In this document: one piece after another, positions 59,713 to 64,000 of the stretch | Position numbering within the stretch: the first letter of the stretch is position 1 | How the letters are laid out: each line of letters begins with the position of its first letter | Source: Acanthacorydalis orientalis | Taxonomy: Eukaryota; Arthropoda; Insecta; Megaloptera; Corydalidae | Assembly: GCA_034766995.1 (NCBI GenBank) | Contig: CM068313.1 | Coordinates: 40,843,496-40,907,495, forward strand | Length of the DNA stretch: 64,000 nt | Reading direction: 5' to 3' | Translations under genes and position numbers: made by a program | Notes under the pieces: model-generated | What the model saw: only the letters and a program-made list of their open reading frames with translations | Databases searched by the model: none | What the model was told of the DNA's origin: nothing

Positions 59713-59730
59713 CATATATACACATGTTAT
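59658..59730. repeat. (TA)n(CATA)n microsatellite
   Basis: About 52 bp of TA ending in CATACATATATACACATG. Confidence 0.94.
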
Positions 59731-59814
59731 TAAGTCTATATAAGCATTTTGGCACATAGATTATTTTATGTAACGTGTTTTTTTAGAAAGGTTTTTGTGG
59801 ATAATTTTGATTAT

Positions 59815-59869
<55 letters not shown>

Positions 59870-59873
59870 TGTA
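59815..59873. repeat. (CATA)n(TA)n(TG)n microsatellite
   Basis: About 59 bp ending in TGTTTGTATG. Confidence 0.93.
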
Positions 59874-60176
59874 TGTAAAAGTATATATTTAAATTATAGA
59901 GTAATATTAATTATTAGTTATATAAAAAATAACGTTTTTTATTTACTTCAAAGTTTATAGACCTTGATATAGTGATACTGCAATTAATGCAAATATTCAA
60001 AAAAAACTACAATGAAATGCAATGTTTTTTCAATAAAGAAACTATTTTGAACTATGTTTCTAAGCATCTATTTTTGTAAGTACTTTTCTTATATTAAATG
60101 CACAAAATTAACGAACTGTAGAAAAATAAATCTTATACATTTAAAACAATAAATCATTTATATTCATCATTTATCA

Positions 60177-60187
<11 letters not shown>

Positions 60188-60219
<32 letters not shown>
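60188..60219. repeat. (TA)n microsatellite
   Basis: About 32 bp of TA in an otherwise featureless AT-rich stretch (59874-60398). Confidence 0.92.
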
Positions 60220-60221
<2 letters not shown>

Positions 60222-60397
60222 TATTTAACTTCATTAGAAAGGGATAAACAGTTAATAGAAATACATTAAATTTAATGATGTGCAATTTGATTGTTTCCAC
60301 TTTTATTATAAATTATTATTTTTCAGCCAATCTCTATGCAAAAAAATGTTTAAAAATTATATTTATATCTACGTTTTTTCACACAATTAATATTAGT

Positions 60398-60398
<1 letters not shown>

Positions 60399-60433
<35 letters not shown>
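60399..60433. repeat. (TA)n microsatellite
   Basis: About 35 bp of TA. Confidence 0.92.
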
Positions 60434-60436
<3 letters not shown>

Positions 60437-60514
60437 ATTTATAAATGTGGGAGTGTAGTGTGTTCAGAATACATATGAGTAATGTGAGAAAGTATAATAA
60501 ACGTCTTAAATACA

Positions 60515-60531
60515 CCCGTAAACTTTACGGG
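60515..60531. repeat. Small palindrome CCCGTAAACTTTACGGG
   Basis: An 8 bp perfect stem around one base. Too small to interpret, but unusual for its GC ends. Confidence 0.7.
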
Positions 60532-60779
60532 CGATTAACTTCTGTTCAGAATACAAAACATATAATATACAATCGATTAGGTGTATGGAAGTACTTGTAT
60601 GTCAAATATTTTTACATAAAAAAAAACCTCGTCAGAACATCTAACAAGAGAATATAACTGACTACAATAAAAACAAATCTGAATATAATTTTAGATTAGA
60701 TTCGTTTCAAGATTCAAAAGATACGCGTTTTATAGCTATGTTAATCAACACATTCGGAAAATGCTATGAAAGACAGTTA

Positions 60780-61020
60780 TACGATTTAATGCTGAAATCT
60801 TATAGAGTCATTTCTTTCCAACACGCTTGTAATTGCCACGTTCGGTCTGCAGACATTACAATCACCCCATTGATGTCACAGTAAGCAGACTTTAGTGCCG
60901 GAATGGAGCATTGTGTTGAACCAATTAGACATCCGTAAATTTTCCGGCCAGCGTGAGGTCGTACAGACTAAAACTTCTACTTATTGTGGTCTAGAGAAAA
61001 CGTATATAACGTTTTAAGGA
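60780..61020. other. GC-balanced island, non-coding
   Basis: Contains CCACGTTCGGTCTGCAGAC and TTTTCCGGCCAGCGTGAGG. No usable frame or clear splice pair. Confidence 0.35.
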
Positions 61021-61072
61021 ACGATTTTCATGCTATCTTACAAATATTCTAGTACTTTCTAAATTTTAAGTG

Positions 61073-61111
<39 letters not shown>
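61073..61111. repeat. (TA)n microsatellite
   Basis: About 39 bp of TA. Another ~31 bp run lies at 61431-61461; between them nothing is recognised. Confidence 0.93.
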
Positions 61112-61114
<3 letters not shown>

Positions 61115-61429
61115 TTCTATTTGTTTAATACACTTGCTAAAAACTGAAGATAAGAGGAAAAATATTGTTCACGAACTACAACAATGTGTCAAACAGGCGG
61201 TACACATATGTCATACTTTCGTCTGTGCTTGAGTATGATAAAAGTTTATAAAAAGTTTTTGTATATAAGTTTCAGTTATATCAGACAACATGCTACTCAC
61301 AACACAAAATACAAAAAAAAAATATATTGACACCAATTCAACATAAACTTGGCAATTTGATTTTAAGAAAACTAAAACTTTAAATTTAAAACTTTTCTAT
61401 GTACATAGATTACTTGTACTTGTAGGCGA

Positions 61430-61461
<32 letters not shown>

Positions 61462-61788
61462 GCTCACGGGAATGTTTACGTATGAGAAAACGAATATGCC
61501 ACTCAAAGTTAAGACAATAAATTTTACAAAACATAGTTCTTATTTATTGAATAGTAAAATTATTTATTGAATGTGTACGTATATATTAAAGTATGGAAAT
61601 ATGAAATATTCACATTTCATACCATAGTTAATATGCATAATAGTTTCGTGAAAATATAGTAATAACCACATGTTGTAATACTATACACGGATACATAATA
61701 TATTACCATTATGATGCTGGCTTGCTAAGGTATTTTCTTCAACCATCGAAGGATTAGAAACGTAACCCGCCAATTCGTGCGCTGATGA

Positions 61789-62034
61789 GAGCCGCTAAGT
61801 CTTTACCACCCAGCCTCGTATTTACCAAGCAACCTCAAAATGGGGTGGATACTGGCTTCGGTTTTCCCTGTAGACACGCAGAACGGATTAGCCAACGTTC
61901 CTCTGTTAATCCGTGATCACTTTCTCGACAAACCACACGACTGTCTGTTATTGGTGTATCTATTTGTTTTCCACGATATATATATATACATATACACAGA
62001 CTCTTTTATTTCAACATTTCTTTATTTTGTCTAA
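61789..62034 (+). other. GC-balanced island, possible exon on either strand
   Basis: A plus frame is open from 61789 (EPLSLYHPASYLPSNLKMGW, ILASVFPVDTQNGLANVPLL, IRDHFLDKPHDC) until it runs into a TA array and stops at 62034. On the minus strand a 47-codon frame covers the same bases (YRGKQIDTPITDSRVVCRES, DHGLTEERWLIRSACLQGKP). Neither is recognised, and only one could be real. The absence of TA-biased codons over ~65 codons is the only positive evidence. Confidence 0.25.
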
Positions 62035-62551
62035 AGATACTAGTGAAACACAATAACGATTTTGTGCAGGAAAAATCACTATGCGCAAGTCAATGAAAAC
62101 AATACAAATACATCATCGTAATTAATGTTTTTGAATTTGTTTTGTTAATCTTGTTTATTAAAATTCAGGATTATTCCACTTAAACTAAATAAAAATGTTG
62201 AAAAACATACGTCAAAAATGTAAGTCAAGAATATTAGTTATATAATACATTAAATTAATTATCTCAAAAGATTAGCTGAGCGATTAACGAAGTCAAAATG
62301 ACTTTTAAAAATCTATACTATTCATTATTTGAATTCCACTATACAATAAAAAAGAACACCGCATCAATAAATTAATAATAATTTTAGATCTATGATAAAA
62401 AATATAAAAATATATGTGAAAATTTGAACAAAAATGGCCCCAAAAATTAAAAAAAAACATGTAAAGATTTTGCATTTAATTATTATTAACGATGACACCC
62501 GAAGTTACACGAAATTTTCACGAAAAAAATAAGTGATTATAAATACATACT

Positions 62552-62555
<4 letters not shown>
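62035..62555. other. AT-rich non-coding stretch
   Basis: Nothing recognised on either strand. Confidence 0.55.

Positions 62556-62596
<41 letters not shown>
62556..62596. repeat. (TA)n microsatellite
   Basis: About 41 bp of TA. Confidence 0.94.
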
Positions 62597-62598
<2 letters not shown>

Positions 62599-62720
62599 AT
62601 ATTGAGCGAATATATGTGATATGAGCAAAGCAAGTCGGGGTGCGAGCGGGGACGAAGCCACCCGCGGGTCGGCGAGTATAGTGAGCAAGGAACAGATCCC
62701 CCTGGTAATGTAATAAAAAT
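62597..62720 (+). repeat. GC-rich patch, possible fourth GC-hairpin-tailed repeat
   Basis: TGAGCAAAGCAAGTCGGGGT, then GCGAGCGGGGACGAAGCCAC, CCGCGGGTCGGCGAG and AGTGAGCAAGGAACAG. Motifs resemble the GAGCGAAGNGAGCA...GGGGCGAAGCC tail of the copies at 45264 and 49232, but in a rearranged order. It is the most GC-rich ~90 bp of the window and lies next to a TA tract. Confidence 0.45.
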
Positions 62721-63656
62721 AATTTTGCCACCTTTTTTAATTTAGCATAAATTACCGTAGCGAAATGTGCTGGTACTATTAACTGACACAAAAAAATAAT
62801 ATTTTAATAATAGATAAATATACTGAACATACTTTATTAAATCAGCTACAAATTAAAAAAATAATATATAACTAAACTAATATTTTGAACATTGAAAAAG
62901 TTAAAAACAAAATATACGACTTCGTTAATAATTGCGAGTTACATTAACCTAAATAGATAATTGAATAAATTGTTTCATTTGCTTCTTTCGAATTTAATAA
63001 TTCAACATTATATTTGTTATAAAGGGGATTAATAATATAAGTGAAATGAATTTTCAGTATAACTCGTTATTAGAATCTGAAATGGTGTTCTTCCTGGTTC
63101 TTCCTCACGGGTATTGTATACTCACACTATAATGTTATAAATGTACATTGATAATGTGAAATGACTGACTCGAATTCTTAGGGCTACCAAGAACACACAT
63201 CAAATAATCTAACAGTGACAATTACTTTAAACTGTCTCATACTCTTAATCCGTACCTGAACAGAAATGATTTATTAACACTTGAAACTCTATGTCATGGA
63301 TATGTGCATACGAGGAATTAATTGTCTGGAACTGTGGTATAGATACATATATTCAGAAATTTATTACTAACGACCATGCCATGCATACGTACATACCAGT
63401 TTTTTTGTTTAAATTTGTGTCAATATAACTTTATACAACCTACGGCTTATGCTTGAGCTTAGTCTATGTACATTATTGTTTTAATATTGCTTAGAAATCA
63501 AACGGTCAAAATCACTGTTGTGTTTTTAAATCACTCATTACCGACTTTCAATTGTATATCAAACATTTTTATTTAAAAAAGTACAGTAATTTATTTTTAA
63601 AAGTAGTTTCAAATTATATTTTATATTTGAATTATATTCATTGTAATAATTTAAAT
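62721..63656. other. Non-coding stretch
   Basis: AT-rich; 63080-63420 is slightly more balanced. No gene or repeat recognised. Confidence 0.5.
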
Positions 63657-63678
63657 ATGAATATATATATATATATAT

Positions 63679-63763
<85 letters not shown>

Positions 63764-63778
63764 TATACATATATATGT
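63657..63778. repeat. (TA)n/(CATA)n array
   Basis: About 122 bp of TA with repeated ACATACA interruptions at about 63681, 63721 and 63757-63770; open as Ile-Tyr on both strands. Confidence 0.95.
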
Positions 63779-64000
63779 ATGATGTGGTTCAACCATATAC
63801 TACAATTGTGTTAAATTCATATATGAACATGAGCTATCAAATGAAGTTTGAAATTCTCTGGACCGCAGACAAGTCATCAAAAAAAAAATTAACAAGTGAA
63901 AATAGATCTCTTATTTATATTCAAAAATAACTCCTTTAAATGTTACATTTATATTTTTCTTTAATGAATTTATAATGTATATAAAAAAATACATTAATTT
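63779..64000. other. AT-rich window end
   Basis: Nothing recognised. Confidence 0.5.

Overview
The window is 64 kb of very AT-rich (roughly three quarters or more A+T by eye) eukaryotic nuclear DNA, best read as intergenic or intronic sequence from an animal genome. The evidence is cecropia-type mariner transposons related to Hsmar1/SETMAR, an RTE-like LINE remnant, a piggyBac-like TTAA-flanked MITE pair and a hAT-like terminus, with no bacterial gene organisation. An arthropod is likely. A bee or other hymenopteran is plausible from the mariner-dominated repeat content and the pattern of short GC-balanced islands in an AT sea, but that is inference. No host gene could be identified with confidence, and no tRNA, rRNA or CRISPR array was seen.

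Layout. 1-5 kb: a foldback hairpin, a dead RTE-like LINE fragment (1936-2939) and a hAT-like end (4166). 5-10.7 kb: two decayed mariners (A, B) and many TA tracts. 10.8-19.6 kb: a direct tandem duplication of a ~4.4 kb unit (10797-15164 and 15165-19564), each unit carrying the same internally deleted mariner (C, D). 19.6-28.6 kb: AT-rich DNA, mariner E and two GC-balanced islands. 28.7-38.2 kb: two larger mariners (F, G), both sitting inside (TA)n arrays, and a candidate exon at 30058-30171. 40.5-45.5 kb: a GC-balanced island, a degenerate ~300 bp satellite, a foldback element, an 80 bp mariner MITE, mariner H and a GC-hairpin repeat. 46.4-50.5 kb: a full-length but dead mariner of a second lineage (I), a second GC-hairpin copy and a TTAA MITE. 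50-64 kb: the second TTAA MITE (54482), a second foldback, a perfect 17 bp hairpin, a candidate exon at 58813-58986 and more TA arrays.

The mariner copies form a deletion series: near-full-length (G), a ~580 bp subfamily that keeps only the DNA-binding half of the transposase (C, D, E, H, with B shortened further), a ~150 bp copy, and an 80 bp element that is little more than two terminal repeats. The 80 bp end point parallels human MADE1, the MITE of Hsmar1. TA-dinucleotide arrays, about one per kilobase, punctuate the whole window and account for the many spurious Ile-Tyr open frames.
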